Shown here piece by piece: positions 17,536 to 27,352 of a stretch of DNA of 64,000 nucleotides; within the stretch, counting starts at the first letter, position 1; the number at the start of each line of letters is the position of its first letter. Both the position numbers and the translations under genes were made by a program. The notes below the pieces were generated by a model. That model was not told the origin of the DNA. It did not search any database and was given only the letters and a program-made list of their open reading frames with translations. Origin of the DNA: Rhodoferax_B sp049316285 (lineage in GTDB: Bacteria; Pseudomonadota; Gammaproteobacteria; Burkholderiales; Burkholderiaceae_C); contig NZ_JBMOXA010000004.1 in NCBI RefSeq assembly GCF_049316285.1, forward strand, positions 1-64,000, given 5' to 3'.

Positions 17536-18519
17536 ATGAAGCGTCGCATCTTCTCTGCCACCAGCCTGAGCCTGGCATTGGCCTTTGGACTTTCTGCTGC
17601 ACCGGCCATGGCCCAAACCAAGTGGGACCTGCCCACCGCCTACCCCGCCACCAATTACCACACCGAGAACATCACCCAGTTCGCCAAGGATGTGGACGCG
17701 GCCACCGCAGGCAAGGTCAAGATCACGGTGCACGCCAACGCGTCGCTGTTCAAGGCGCCCGAAATCAAGCGCGCCGTGCAAAGCGGCCAGGCGCAGGCCG
17801 GTGAAATCCTGCTGGCCAACTACGCCAACGAAAACCCGATCTACGCGCTTGACGGCGTGCCCTTCCTGGCCACCACCTACCCACAAGCCAAGAAGCTGTA
17901 TGACGCCTCTAAGCCGACGATGGAAAAGATGCTCGCCGCGCAAGGCATCAAGATCTTGTTCATGGTGCCATGGGCGCCACAAGGCATTTATTCCAAGAAA
18001 GAAATCAGCTCGGTGGCCGATCTGCGTGGCATCAAGTGGCGCGCCTACAGCCCGGCCACGGCCAAGATTGCAGAACTGATTGGCGCCCAGCCGGTGCAGA
18101 TCCAGCAAGCCGAATTGAGCGCCGCCATGGCCACGGGCGTGATCGAAAGTTATATGAGCTCGGGCTCCACCGGCTACGACACCAAGACCTTTGAAAGCCT
18201 GAAGAACTTCTACGACACACGCGCCTGGATTCCCAAAAACGCCATTCTGGTGAACGCCAAGTCGTTTGACGCCTTGGACGCTCCGACCAAGGCCGCCGTG
18301 TTGAAGGCCGCCGCCGACGCTGAAGTGCGAGGCTGGAAAGTCGCTGAAGAAAAGAACGACGAATACAAGCGCCTGTTGACCGAGCGCGGCATGAAGATCC
18401 ACCAGCCCTCGGCCAAGCTCGACGCGGACATGCGCCAGGTCGGCGGCATCATGCAAGCCGACTGGCTGAAGGCTGCGGGCCCAGACGGCGCTGCCATCGT
18501 CGACGCGTACAAGAAATAA
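17536..18519 (+). CDS. dctP: TRAP transporter substrate-binding protein (DctP family)
   Basis: 327 residues. A signal peptide ends at AMAQ, after which the mature protein begins TKWDLPTAYPATNYHTEN, as in DctP-type receptors. The family helix AEIIG-like region appears as KIAELIGAQPVQIQQAELSAAMATGVIES, and the conserved Arg that binds the ligand carboxylate is plausibly in DLRGIKWRAYS. The start was set at the ATG preceded by a GGAG site rather than the longer open frame. First gene of a complete dctPQM set, so it takes up an organic acid, possibly linked to 5-oxoproline or amino-acid metabolism by context. Confidence 0.9.
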   Translation: MKRRIFSATSLSLALAFGLSAAPAMAQTKWDLPTAYPATNYHTENITQFAKDVDAATAGKVKITVHANASLFKAPEIKRAVQSGQAQAGEILLANYANENPIYALDGVPFLATTYPQAKKLYDASKPTMEKMLAAQGIKILFMVPWAPQGIYSKKEISSVADLRGIKWRAYSPATAKIAELIGAQPVQIQQAELSAAMATGVIESYMSSGSTGYDTKTFESLKNFYDTRAWIPKNAILVNAKSFDALDAPTKAAVLKAAADAEVRGWKVAEEKNDEYKRLLTERGMKIHQPSAKLDADMRQVGGIMQADWLKAAGPDGAAIVDAYKK

Positions 18520-18537
18520 ACCCTTCGATCAATCGAT

Positions 18538-19071
18538 ATGCGCCGATTCCTGGATGGCCTCTACAACGGGGCCGGGGCGCTGGGCGCCCTTTGTGTGTTC
18601 CTGATCTTCGTGCTGATGATTGCCGCCGGTGTGGGCCGGCAGATGAATTGGCATGTGAGCGGGCTCAACGACGTGGTGGCCTGGCTTTGCGCCGCCGCCG
18701 CCTTCTTCGCCATGGCGCACGCGTTTCGCCACGGCGACTTTGTGCGCGTGACGCTGCTGCTCGACAGCGTGAGCCCCAAGGTGCGCCGTGTGCTGGACGT
18801 GATCTGCCTGCTGATCGCCTCGGTCTCGGTGGCCTACCTGACCTACGCCGCCAGCAGCTTCACCTGGGAAAGCTACGAGTTCGCCGAGATGGCCACCGGC
18901 CTGGTGGTGATTCCGATCTGGATTCCGCAATCCACCTTTGTCATTGGTTGCTGGTTGCTGCTGATCGCCATGGTGGACGAACTGGTCGGTGTGGTGCGTG
19001 GTGAAAAGCCAAGCTACCAGCGCGCCATTGAAGAGCGGCACGCGGCGGGCGATTTTTCATCCGACGTCTGA
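18538..19071 (+). CDS. dctQ: TRAP transporter small permease (DctQ family)
   Basis: 177 residues with four hydrophobic segments: LGALCVFLIFVLMIAAGV, VVAWLCAAAAFFAMAHAF, VICLLIASVSVAYLTYA and STFVIGCWLLLIAMV. The RHGDFVRVTLL block after helix two is typical of DctQ. It forms the membrane complex with DctM and starts 18 bp after the dctP stop. Confidence 0.9.
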   Translation: MRRFLDGLYNGAGALGALCVFLIFVLMIAAGVGRQMNWHVSGLNDVVAWLCAAAAFFAMAHAFRHGDFVRVTLLLDSVSPKVRRVLDVICLLIASVSVAYLTYAASSFTWESYEFAEMATGLVVIPIWIPQSTFVIGCWLLLIAMVDELVGVVRGEKPSYQRAIEERHAAGDFSSDV

Positions 19072-19130
19072 GCTTTTTGAAGTAGTTAAAAAATGAAAAC
19101 AACACTGTTTGTTCAGGGAGCTTGGCAACC

Positions 19131-20444
19131 ATGATGGATACTTTATTGATGGGCGCAGGCTTGCTGCTCATCATGCTGCTGCTGTTGTCGGGCGGTGTGT
19201 GGATCGCCATGACACTGGCGATTGTGGGTTGGGTCGGTCAGGCCTTCTTCACCAACACCTTGCCAGCGAAAAACCTGTTTTCCTCTTTCTGGGAAAGCAA
19301 CGCCAGTTGGGAACTGGCCGCCTTGCCGCTGTTCATCTGGATGGGCGAAATCCTGTTTCGCACCAAGCTCAGTGAAGAGATGTTTGAAGGTTTGCGCCCC
19401 TGGCTGAACCGCGTGCCCGGCCGCTTGATGCACACCACCATCATCGGTTGTGGTGTGTTTGGCTCGGTCTCCGGCTCATCGGCCGCCACCTGCGCCACCA
19501 TTGCCAAGGTCGCCCTGCCGGAACTCAAGCGCCGCGGCTACGACGAGAAGCTGGCCATAGGCTCGCTGGCCACTGCCGGCACGCTGGGCATCTTGATTCC
19601 GCCGTCCATTACCATGGTGGTGTATGCCGTGGCGGCCGATGCGTCCATCATTCGTATCTTCCTGGCGGGCTTTCTGCCGGGCTTTTTGCTGATGGCGCTG
19701 TTCTCCGGCTACATCGCCTGGTGGAGCATACGCAACCCCGACAAAGTGCCGGCAGCCGACCCACCCACCACCTTCATGGAGAAGATCCGCCTCTCCGGCA
19801 ATTTGATTCCGTGTGCGCTGCTCATCGTCTTCATCGTCTGGGTGCTGGTCGCCGGTTGGGCCACGGCCACCGAATGCGCGGCGTTTGGTGTGCTTGGTTC
19901 ACTGGCCATCGCCGCCTGGGGCAAAAGCCTGAGCTGGAAGAACTTCAAAGACGCACTGATGGGCGCCACACGCACCAGCTGCATGATCATGTTCATCCTG
20001 GCGGGCGCCGCGTTCCTGACCAAAACCATGGCCTTCACCGGCATTCCGCGCGAGCTGGCCGAGTGGGTGGACAGCATGCACCTGTCACCTTACGCACTCA
20101 TTGGCGCGCTGGTGGTGGTGTATTTGATTCTGGGCACCGCACTCGACGGCATCAGCATGATTGTGCTCACCAGTGCCGTGGTCTTGCCCATGATCCAGAA
20201 GGCTGGCTTCGACCTGATCTGGTTTGGCATCTTCATCGTGCTGCTGGTGGAAATTGCCGAGGTCACACCGCCAGTGGGCTTCAACCTGTTTGTGCTGCAG
20301 AACATGACCGGCAAAGACAGCAACATCATCGCCCGCGCCGCCATTCCGTTCTTCTTCTGCCTGGTGGTGTGTATTGCACTGATCACGGTGTTCCCAAGCA
20401 TCGTGACCATACTGCCGGACGTATTCATGGGGGCGGACCACTAG
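19131..20444 (+). CDS. dctM: TRAP transporter large permease (DctM family)
   Basis: 437 residues with about 12 hydrophobic segments. Family motifs are visible: the GSVSGSSAATCATIAKVALPEL loop (split around residue 115-135), GTLGILIPPSI, and EVTPPVGFNLFVLQ near the C-terminus. DctM carries the ion-coupled transport path. The ATG at 19131 sits 10 bases after an AGGGAG site; a TTG nine bases upstream is too close to that site. It is the last gene of the TRAP set; crcB begins 10 bp later and may be co-transcribed. Confidence 0.92.
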   Translation: MMDTLLMGAGLLLIMLLLLSGGVWIAMTLAIVGWVGQAFFTNTLPAKNLFSSFWESNASWELAALPLFIWMGEILFRTKLSEEMFEGLRPWLNRVPGRLMHTTIIGCGVFGSVSGSSAATCATIAKVALPELKRRGYDEKLAIGSLATAGTLGILIPPSITMVVYAVAADASIIRIFLAGFLPGFLLMALFSGYIAWWSIRNPDKVPAADPPTTFMEKIRLSGNLIPCALLIVFIVWVLVAGWATATECAAFGVLGSLAIAAWGKSLSWKNFKDALMGATRTSCMIMFILAGAAFLTKTMAFTGIPRELAEWVDSMHLSPYALIGALVVVYLILGTALDGISMIVLTSAVVLPMIQKAGFDLIWFGIFIVLLVEIAEVTPPVGFNLFVLQNMTGKDSNIIARAAIPFFFCLVVCIALITVFPSIVTILPDVFMGADH

Positions 20445-20454
20445 AATCCGCCGC

Positions 20455-20853
20455 ATGTTTGCTGCTGCACTTCCCGTTGTCGCCATTTCCGTCGGCGCCT
20501 CGCTCGGCGCCCTGGCCCGCTGGCGTTTGGGCCTTTGGCTCAACCCCGGCGGTCTTTTGCCTTGGGGCACACTCGCCGCCAACCTGGTTGGCGGCTACCT
20601 CATAGGAGTCTGCGTAGGGGTGTTCCAAGCCTTGCCACAGCTAGATCCGGTGTGGCGCCTGGTGTTGGTGACGGGCTTTTTGGGCGGCTTGACCACGTTC
20701 TCTACCTTCTCAGCAGAAGTGGTGGCGATGCTGCTGCAGCAACGCTACGCCCTGGCCCTGGGCATAGCGGCGGTACACGTGCTGGGCTCCTTGGCGCTGA
20801 CTGTTCTGGGCATCAAAACCGCTATGCTCTTTGTAGCTGGTTCAGCAGCTTAG
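20455..20853 (+). CDS. crcB: Fluoride exporter (CrcB/Fluc)
   Basis: 132 residues and four hydrophobic helices, the normal size for Fluc. Diagnostic motifs are GASLGALARW, GTLAANLVGGYLIG with the conserved Asn, and TTFSTFSAE (the phenylalanine box lining the pore). It works as an antiparallel dimer exporting fluoride through the inner membrane. A single-gene Fluc implies a homodimer. No fluoride riboswitch fits in the 10 bp before it, so expression may depend on the TRAP transcript. Confidence 0.93.
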   Translation: MFAAALPVVAISVGASLGALARWRLGLWLNPGGLLPWGTLAANLVGGYLIGVCVGVFQALPQLDPVWRLVLVTGFLGGLTTFSTFSAEVVAMLLQQRYALALGIAAVHVLGSLALTVLGIKTAMLFVAGSAA

Positions 20854-20874
20854 CTCGGCGCCAAAGGCCTATTC
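20833..20874 (+). repeat. Dispersed ~42-bp repeat, copy 2
   Basis: The GTAGCT start and GGCGCCAAAGGCCTATT end match the other copies at 16757, 28112 and 34753. It overlaps the last seven codons and stop of crcB, so the CrcB C-terminus is partly repeat-encoded. Confidence 0.55.
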
Positions 20875-20884
20875 TGTCCAAACT

Positions 20885-21295
20885 CTAGCGATGGCCGTGC
20901 CCGTGGCCATGGCCGTGACCATAACCGTTGTAATAGCCGCGACCGTAGTAGCCGGGCCGCACATACACCGGGCGTGGCGCCACATACACCGGCGGCGCAT
21001 AAATCACGGGGCGCGGCGCCACATAAACCGGCGCGTAGCCAGGTTGCACATAGGTCACGGGCGGCGCATAACTCTGCACGTAGCCGGGTGCATACACCGG
21101 CGCTGGTGCAACGTAGACCGGTGCAGGCTGCACATAACCGTAGCCGTTGCCCACGGCCACGGCTGCGCCCGGCACACCAATGCCCACCGACCAACTGACA
21201 TCACTACGGGCCTGGGCCACACCGGCGGCACTCAGGGCGACGATGGCCAACACACCGGCAGCGGCGCGGGCCAGGAAAGAGGTTTTGAGCGACAT
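20885..21295 (-). CDS. Exported Pro/Val/Tyr-repeat protein with His/Gly tail (PXPV-type)
   Basis: 136 residues. A signal peptide (AAAGVLAIVALSAAGVAQA) is followed by repeats of the type PVYVAP, YVQPGY and PPVYVAPRP, and a C-terminal GHGHGHGHGHR run that could bind metal ions. The start was fixed by AAAGGAG 7-11 bases before the ATG. Similar PXPV-repeat exported proteins of unknown function are common in Burkholderiales. The skewed composition suggests an extended or surface-associated protein. It diverges from glnS. Confidence 0.75.
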   Translation of the reverse strand: MSLKTSFLARAAAGVLAIVALSAAGVAQARSDVSWSVGIGVPGAAVAVGNGYGYVQPAPVYVAPAPVYAPGYVQSYAPPVTYVQPGYAPVYVAPRPVIYAPPVYVAPRPVYVRPGYYGRGYYNGYGHGHGHGHGHR

Positions 21296-21444
21296 GGAAA
21301 TCTCCTTTAAGTCGTCTGAAAAGCGGCCAAATCGAAAATCTGACCCTATTCCATTAACGCGCCAATCGTAGTTTGGACTACGGCATGTCTTGTGAATCCT
21401 GGTTCCCAAACGTAACAACGCCAGAGCCCGCCTAAAATCAATCC

Positions 21445-23298
21445 ATGAGCTCCCCCACCCCCCATTCCGCTGCCCCCGCGCACGACACCGCCACGCCCGA
21501 CCAAGCCGTCAAACCCAGCAACTTTTTGCGCCAGGTGATCGAATCCGACCTGGCCCAAGGCCAGTACAACGGTCGCCAATGGGCCGGCACACCGGGTGAT
21601 GCCGCGCACCACGCCGCCGGCATGACAGACCCGGCGAAAGTGCGCATGCGCTTTCCGCCCGAGCCTAACGGCTACTTACATATTGGCCACGCCAAAAGCA
21701 TCTGGCTGAACTTCAGCCTGGCGGCCGAATACGGCGGTGTATGCCATCTGCGTTTTGACGACACCAACCCCGAAAAAGAAGAACAAGAGTACGTCGACGC
21801 CATCCGTGACGCCATCAGCTGGATGGGCTACGAGACCCTGCTGGCCGACCGCCCCAGCGCACCCGGCACCTTGCAGCCGCACGAATACTTTGCCAGCAAC
21901 TACTTCGACTTCATGTACCGCGCCGCCGAATACCTGGTGGAGCAAGGCCTGGCCTACGTGGACGAACAAACGCCCGAGCAGATGCGCGCCAACCGAGGCG
22001 ACTTCACCACGCCCGGCACCAACAGCCCGTTCCGCAGCCGCACACCCGCCGAGAACCTGGCACGCCTGCGCGAAATGAAGGACGGCAAGCTGGCCGACGG
22101 CGCCGCCGTGTTGCGCGCCAAGATCGACATGGCCAGCCCCAACATCAATATGCGCGACCCGGCGCTGTACCGCATCCGCCGCGCCACACACCACAACACC
22201 GGCGACACCTGGTGCATCTACCCGATGTACACGTTTGCCCACCCCATCGAAGACGCGCTGGAACAAATCACCCACAGCATCTGCACACTGGAATTTGAAG
22301 ACCAGCGCCCGTTCTATGACTGGCTGCTCGACCGCTTGGCCGAAGGTGGCCTGATCGCCAGCCCGCACCCACGCCAATACGAGTTTGCGCGGCTCAACAT
22401 CAACCACATCGTCACCAGCAAACGCAAGCTGCGCCAACTGGTGGAAGAAAACCATGTGAACGGCTGGGACGACCCGCGCATGCCCACCCTGGCCGGCCTG
22501 CGCCGCCGGGGCTATACCGCCGACGCACTGAAGCTGTTCAGCGAACGCAGCGGTGTCACCAAGTCCGGCGGCTGGACCGACTACGCCAGCCTGGAAGCCG
22601 CACTGCGCGAAACACTGGAGACCAGCGCCCACCGCGGCATGGTGGTGCTAGACCCGGTCAAGTTGGTGCTCACCAACTGGGATGACGTGATGGGTGCTGG
22701 CCACCTTGAGCCCTGCACCCTGCCCGCACTGCCCCATCCACCCGAAGGCATGGCCGAGCCCGCACCGCGCCAGTTCACCATTGGCAAGGAGGTGTGGATA
22801 GACCGTGAGGACTTCGCCGAAGTGCCACCCAAGGGTTACAAACGCCTGTTCCCCGGCAACAAGGTGCGCCTCAAAGGCGGCTACGTTGTGGAATGCACGG
22901 GTTGCACCAAAGATGCCAACGGCCACGTCACCGAAGTGCTGGCCAACGTGGTGCCCGACACCAAGAGCGGCACACCCGGCGCCGACTCGGTAAAGGTCAA
23001 GGCCGCCATCACCTGGGTGGGTGTGGCCGACGGCGTGGCCGCCGAAGTGCGTCTCTACGACCGCCTCTACCTCGAAGCCCAACCCGACGCCGGCGGCAAA
23101 AACCACCTGGAAAGCCTGAACCCGAACAGCCTGAAAGTGGTCACCGCCATCGTCGAGCCGTCACTCGCCAAAGCCCAAGCCGAACAGAAATTCCAGTTCG
23201 AGCGCCACGGCTACTTTGTCGCCGACAAGCGGGATCACCAGGCCAACAAGCCGGTGTTCAATCTGGCGGTGGGCTTGAAGGACAGTTGGGGCAAATAA
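21445..23298 (+). CDS. glnS: Glutaminyl-tRNA synthetase
   Basis: 617 residues. The class I HIGH signature is in FPPEPNGYLHIGHAKS (about 73-88), and the KMSKS equivalent is VTSKRKL followed by GWDDPRMPTL. The long C-terminal anticodon-binding beta-barrels follow (from about 390). It charges tRNA-Gln with glutamine, so this organism may not rely wholly on the Gat transamidation route for Gln-tRNA. The first 40 residues are Ala/Pro-rich and less conserved. A strong hairpin lies just after the stop. Confidence 0.97.
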   Translation: MSSPTPHSAAPAHDTATPDQAVKPSNFLRQVIESDLAQGQYNGRQWAGTPGDAAHHAAGMTDPAKVRMRFPPEPNGYLHIGHAKSIWLNFSLAAEYGGVCHLRFDDTNPEKEEQEYVDAIRDAISWMGYETLLADRPSAPGTLQPHEYFASNYFDFMYRAAEYLVEQGLAYVDEQTPEQMRANRGDFTTPGTNSPFRSRTPAENLARLREMKDGKLADGAAVLRAKIDMASPNINMRDPALYRIRRATHHNTGDTWCIYPMYTFAHPIEDALEQITHSICTLEFEDQRPFYDWLLDRLAEGGLIASPHPRQYEFARLNINHIVTSKRKLRQLVEENHVNGWDDPRMPTLAGLRRRGYTADALKLFSERSGVTKSGGWTDYASLEAALRETLETSAHRGMVVLDPVKLVLTNWDDVMGAGHLEPCTLPALPHPPEGMAEPAPRQFTIGKEVWIDREDFAEVPPKGYKRLFPGNKVRLKGGYVVECTGCTKDANGHVTEVLANVVPDTKSGTPGADSVKVKAAITWVGVADGVAAEVRLYDRLYLEAQPDAGGKNHLESLNPNSLKVVTAIVEPSLAKAQAEQKFQFERHGYFVADKRDHQANKPVFNLAVGLKDSWGK

Positions 23299-23899
23299 GC
23301 TCAGCCCTGAACACGCTGTCTCAACCAAGCCAACAATAGCCTTTCGCGCTTTTGTTGGCTTGGCTCGGTTGCCTCGGGCTCGCAGATGGCGCCACGCGAC
23401 CACCGCGCACGCGCAAGCAGCCGCATAAAAAGCGGCGATTCGATCTTCAACACCGGAGAGTCGTTTGACCGCAGGGGCTGGGAACCGGCTTTTCCAGGTT
23501 CATTCCAGATTCTTTTCAGGCCGCATTCTGGCCATCAGCGCAGATGTCGCCAAAGGTGGCGGCCATCCAAGCGGCGCCGCAGCCGCGCCTGCGCCAATCA
23601 CCCATTGCCGGCCTACAACCCGCAAAAACGGCCGAACGCGCCAGCAACAGCGTGCCTTCAGGGGTGTGATGTTGTAACAACACCCAGCAATTTGTAAGCT
23701 ATCTTTTTGGGCTTGGCCCGGCGCCAGGCCCTGCATCTATACAGAATGTAGAAATAATGGTGGGCTGGAGATGCACTGCGGCACCCCGGCCCGAATACGG
23801 GCGAGCACTGCAACAAGCCAAGCATCCGACCCCACCCTGATCCGCACGACCAGCCCCTTGCTGACGTCAGCAGAGCATCCTTGAAGGGCACGCACAGGA
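23299..23899. other. 600-bp intergenic region, no supported gene
   Basis: Short open frames here have no ribosome sites or recognisable products. It contains a 12-bp-arm hairpin (23325-23363) just after glnS and a GTTGTAACAAC palindrome (23671-23681) about 220 bp before the HD-GYP gene, whose promoter is presumably in the 3' part. Confidence 0.5.
23325..23363 (+). terminator. Strong hairpin after glnS, no T-tract
   Basis: CCAAGCCAACAA (23325-23336) and TTGTTGGCTTGG (23352-23363) are perfect 12-bp arms; AGC/GCT in the loop can extend the stem. It starts 26 bases after the glnS stop. Without a clear U-tract it is a terminator or 3'-end stabiliser by position only. Confidence 0.5.
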
Positions 23900-26767
23900 A
23901 TGAAGATTCAAGCCAGAGGGCTGCCGGTCAGAGCAGCCATTGCAGGCATGGTGGTTGGGGCCATGGTGATCATGACCATTGTGGTGCTTTCCATAGGCTG
24001 GTTCGGCTCGCGGCAGATTCTGCTCGACACCGCCACCCGCACCGCACGCGATGCCGGTCAGATCACCATAGAACGCTCGCGGCGCATGATAGACCCGGGC
24101 GCTGCCACGCTGCGCACGCTGACCTTTGACCCCATCGTGACATCCACGCGCCTGGAGGACCGGCTGAGCCGCGTAGGCGTTTTCGCCGCAGAGTTGTCGG
24201 CGAACGAACTGGTCTCGGCAATCTACGTCGGCTTTGAGAATGGCGACTTCCTGCTGGTACGCCCGCTGGACCAGCGCGACATTCGGCAACGTTTCCAGGC
24301 GCCCACACAAGCCAACTTTCTGGTGCAGACGGTCACCACCAACGCCCAGGGCGTAAGGGTCGGGGCCTACCATTTTTTCGACGCCAGCAACCGCCTGCTG
24401 CTGCAGCGCGAGATACCCGATTACCAGTTCGACCCGCGCCAGCGCGCCTGGTATGTGGCCGCCAAAGACACCGTCTCAACCGTGGTCTCCAAACCCTACG
24501 TGTTCTTCTCCACCCGCCAGGTCGGCATCAGCCTGTCGAAACTGGCCACCAATGGCAAGACCATCGTGGCGCTGGACATGACGCTGGACGACCTCGCCAA
24601 CAGCCTGGGCGATCTGCGCATCACGCCGGGTTCAGAGCTGGCACTGGTCGGCGAGCAGAACGAAGTTGTGGCCTATAGAGACATGCGTGCCGTGCTGCTG
24701 CAGCGCGAAAACTCGGACGAGATCGGCTTTCGCACACTGTCTGACCTGGGGGTGCAAGCACTGACACGTTTGCAAGCGCAGCCACAGGATGAACGGGCCG
24801 TGTCTTACCAGGCGGACGGCAAAGACTGGCTAGGCATCTCCATGCCGTTTGATGCCATCGAAGGGGTTCGCCTGCGCCTGCTGGTCACCGCGCCGGCAGA
24901 TGAACTGCTGGGCGACTTGCAACGCAGCCGCGACCAGTTGATCCTCATCGCCACGGGCTTGATCTTGCTGTTTTTGCCCTTGGGCTGGTGGGCCGGCAGC
25001 AGCATAGGCAAGGCCATGGAGCAAGTCGCTGCGCGCGCACGGCGCATGTCGGCATTCGACTTTTCGCGTCCGCCCTCACAGGCCTCCAGCATTCGCGAGG
25101 TGAGCACCCTGCATGAAGTGGTCGACAACGTGAGCGTGACGGTAGAGGCCTTTCTGGACATCAGCCACGTGCTGGGAGCCGAGGCCCGTATCGACAGCAT
25201 GTTGGGGCAGGTGCTGGAGAAAATTGTCGCCGCCACGCGCAGCGACGGCGGCGGTGTTTATTTGTGGCAGCGGCAGGACGGCAGCATGCTGCGCGCGGCG
25301 CAGGCGGGTCCACAGGGCGGGTTGCAAGAGACATTTGCCTATGCCGCCAACGATGCCGACCGCCTGAGGTCACGCGCGCTGGACGCCACGCACCAACGTA
25401 CTGAATTCGAGCTGCGCGGGCGCAGTGGCCAACTCGAAGGTCTGCTGGTGCTGGTGCACAGCGCCGACCAGATGCATGCGGCCCCCGAGTTCCAGGCCTT
25501 TGTGACGCGGCTGACCGGCATGTTGGCCGTGGCCATCGAAACCCGCCAACTGATAGAAGCGCAGAAGAATTTGTTTGACGCAGTGATCCGGGTGTTGGCC
25601 GATGCCATCGATGCCAAGAGTCCTTACACCGGCGGCCATTGCGAGCGGGTGCCGGAACTCGCCCTGATGCTGGTCGACCAGATGAGCGCCGACCAGACCG
25701 GCCCCTACGCGGCGTTTCAACTCAGTGAGAACCAACGTTATGCGTTCTACCTCGGCGCCTGGCTGCACGACTGCGGCAAGGTCACCAGCTCGGAACACAT
25801 CGTCGACAAGGCCACCAAGCTCGAAGGCATCTACAACCGCATTCACGAAATCCGCATGCGCTTTGAAGTGCTTTGGCGCGATGCAGAGATCAGCAGCCTG
25901 CGCGCCCAGCTGGCGGGCGCTGACGCCACCACCGCGCAGGCCGAACTCAGCCAGACGCAGCAGCAGTTGCAGGCAGATTTCCGCTTCGTCGCCGAGAGCA
26001 ATGTGGGCGGTGAATTCATGTCCGACGAGGCCATTGCGCGCCTGCGGCAAGTGGCGCAAACCCACTGGCAGCGCCATTTCGACGACACCCTGGGCCTGGG
26101 TGTGGAAGAGTTGCGCCGCCTGCTGCGCGACCGGCCAACGCCGGTGGAACTGCCCGCCACCGAACAGCTTTTGGCCGACCGCGCCGACCACATCGTTCCC
26201 TGGGGCGACCAGCGGCCGGCAGTGGAAATCGACGACCCGCGCAACATCTATGGTTTCGACATGCGGCTGCCCGCGCAGCGGCAAAACATGGGTGAATTGC
26301 ACAACCTCAGCATTCGGCGCGGCACCCTCACCGACGAAGACCGGTTTGCCATCAACGACCACATCGTGCAGACCTACATCATGCTCAAGAAGCTGCCATG
26401 GCCGGCGCATCTGGAGCAGGTACCCCACATCGCCGCCACACACCACGAAAAGATGGACGGCCAGGGCTACCCGCGCCGCCTACCCGGCGAAGCCCTGCAA
26501 ACCACCGATCGCATCATGGCCTTGGCCGATATCTTTGAAGCGCTCACCGCCGCCGACCGGCCTTACAAACCGCCGAAAACCTTGTCCGAATCCTTGCGCA
26601 TCATGGCCTTCATGAGCAAAGACCGGCACATCGACGTCGAGCTCTACCTCTACTTCCTGCGCAACGGCATCTGGCGCGTGTATGCCCAGCGTTACCTGAG
26701 CCCGGCACAGATTGACGAAGTGGATGTAGACGCACTGGCGCGCATTGCCCAGGCCCCGGCCCGATGA
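23900..26767 (+). CDS. Membrane HD-GYP phosphodiesterase with periplasmic Cache sensor, HAMP and GAF domains
   Basis: 955 residues. Transmembrane helices near 12-33 and 343-362 flank a periplasmic region resembling a double Cache domain (RAWYVAAKDTVSTVVSKPYVF is characteristic). HAMP-like and GAF-like segments follow (about 365-415 and 430-560). The output domain has the metal motif LHDCGKV near residue 621 and the GYP motif DGQGYP near 852. About 190 residues separate the HD half from the helix preceding THHEKMDGQGYP, so the domain carries a large insertion. HD-GYP enzymes degrade cyclic di-GMP. It overlaps the next gene by 4 bp (ATGA), suggesting the exported product of that gene works with its sensor. 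Confidence 0.88.
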   Translation: MKIQARGLPVRAAIAGMVVGAMVIMTIVVLSIGWFGSRQILLDTATRTARDAGQITIERSRRMIDPGAATLRTLTFDPIVTSTRLEDRLSRVGVFAAELSANELVSAIYVGFENGDFLLVRPLDQRDIRQRFQAPTQANFLVQTVTTNAQGVRVGAYHFFDASNRLLLQREIPDYQFDPRQRAWYVAAKDTVSTVVSKPYVFFSTRQVGISLSKLATNGKTIVALDMTLDDLANSLGDLRITPGSELALVGEQNEVVAYRDMRAVLLQRENSDEIGFRTLSDLGVQALTRLQAQPQDERAVSYQADGKDWLGISMPFDAIEGVRLRLLVTAPADELLGDLQRSRDQLILIATGLILLFLPLGWWAGSSIGKAMEQVAARARRMSAFDFSRPPSQASSIREVSTLHEVVDNVSVTVEAFLDISHVLGAEARIDSMLGQVLEKIVAATRSDGGGVYLWQRQDGSMLRAAQAGPQGGLQETFAYAANDADRLRSRALDATHQRTEFELRGRSGQLEGLLVLVHSADQMHAAPEFQAFVTRLTGMLAVAIETRQLIEAQKNLFDAVIRVLADAIDAKSPYTGGHCERVPELALMLVDQMSADQTGPYAAFQLSENQRYAFYLGAWLHDCGKVTSSEHIVDKATKLEGIYNRIHEIRMRFEVLWRDAEISSLRAQLAGADATTAQAELSQTQQQLQADFRFVAESNVGGEFMSDEAIARLRQVAQTHWQRHFDDTLGLGVEELRRLLRDRPTPVELPATEQLLADRADHIVPWGDQRPAVEIDDPRNIYGFDMRLPAQRQNMGELHNLSIRRGTLTDEDRFAINDHIVQTYIMLKKLPWPAHLEQVPHIAATHHEKMDGQGYPRRLPGEALQTTDRIMALADIFEALTAADRPYKPPKTLSESLRIMAFMSKDRHIDVELYLYFLRNGIWRVYAQRYLSPAQIDEVDVDALARIAQAPAR

Positions 26768-27345
26768 ATGACGAACCGCATCACCACCCGCCGCTCTCTT
26801 TTCGACCTGAAGTTTTGATGACACCTGGACTTGATCACCACCGTCGCCGTCTGTCGCTGCAAGCCGTCTGCTGTGCAGCGCTTTGTATGCTGGCCTGCCC
26901 CACCTGGGCCCAGACCGCGCCCACGGGCAAGGTGGTTCTGACCATCAAGGGCAACGTAGCCAAGCCCAACGCCGGCCCGGACGCCCAGTTCGACATACAC
27001 ATGCTGCAGGGCCTGCGCCAGGTGTCTCACAGCGTCGACACACCTTGGTATTCACGCAAGGTCACGTTCAGCGGCCCGCTGATGCGCGATGTCTTGGCGG
27101 CTGCGGGCGCGACCGGCCAGAACATCAAGGCGGTGGCGATCAACGATTACGCCGTGAACATTCCGTTCAGCGACGCCACCCGATACGAGGTGATCCTGGC
27201 GCTGCAGATGAATGGCAAGGCCATGTCGCCGCGCGACAAGGGGCCCATTTTTGTGGTCTACCCCTACGGCCAGTTCAGCGCTGCCGAGGTCAAGCTCTAC
27301 CACGACCGCTCGGTGTGGCAACTCGACACGCTGGAAGTGAAGTAG
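26764..27345 (+). CDS. Exported small molybdopterin-oxidoreductase-fold protein
   Basis: 193 residues from the overlapping ATG, or 175 from the ATG at 26818, which gives a cleaner signal peptide (HHRRRLSLQ, hydrophobic AVCCAALCMLACP, cleavage after WAQ). The double Arg is weakly Tat-like. The mature part resembles the short sulfite-oxidase-fold domain: FSGPLMRDVLAAAG, IPFSDATRYEVILALQMNGKAM, PRDKGPIFVVYPY. No conserved cofactor-binding Cys is visible, so it may not be a real molybdoenzyme. The ATGA overlap with the HD-GYP gene suggests the periplasmic protein modulates its Cache sensor. Confidence 0.72.
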   Translation: MNDEPHHHPPLSFRPEVLMTPGLDHHRRRLSLQAVCCAALCMLACPTWAQTAPTGKVVLTIKGNVAKPNAGPDAQFDIHMLQGLRQVSHSVDTPWYSRKVTFSGPLMRDVLAAAGATGQNIKAVAINDYAVNIPFSDATRYEVILALQMNGKAMSPRDKGPIFVVYPYGQFSAAEVKLYHDRSVWQLDTLEVK

Positions 27346-27352
27346 CGACCAG

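Noticed and set aside
20445..20454. Fluoride riboswitch before crcB
   Set aside because: Only 10 bp separate crcB from dctM, too short for the aptamer.
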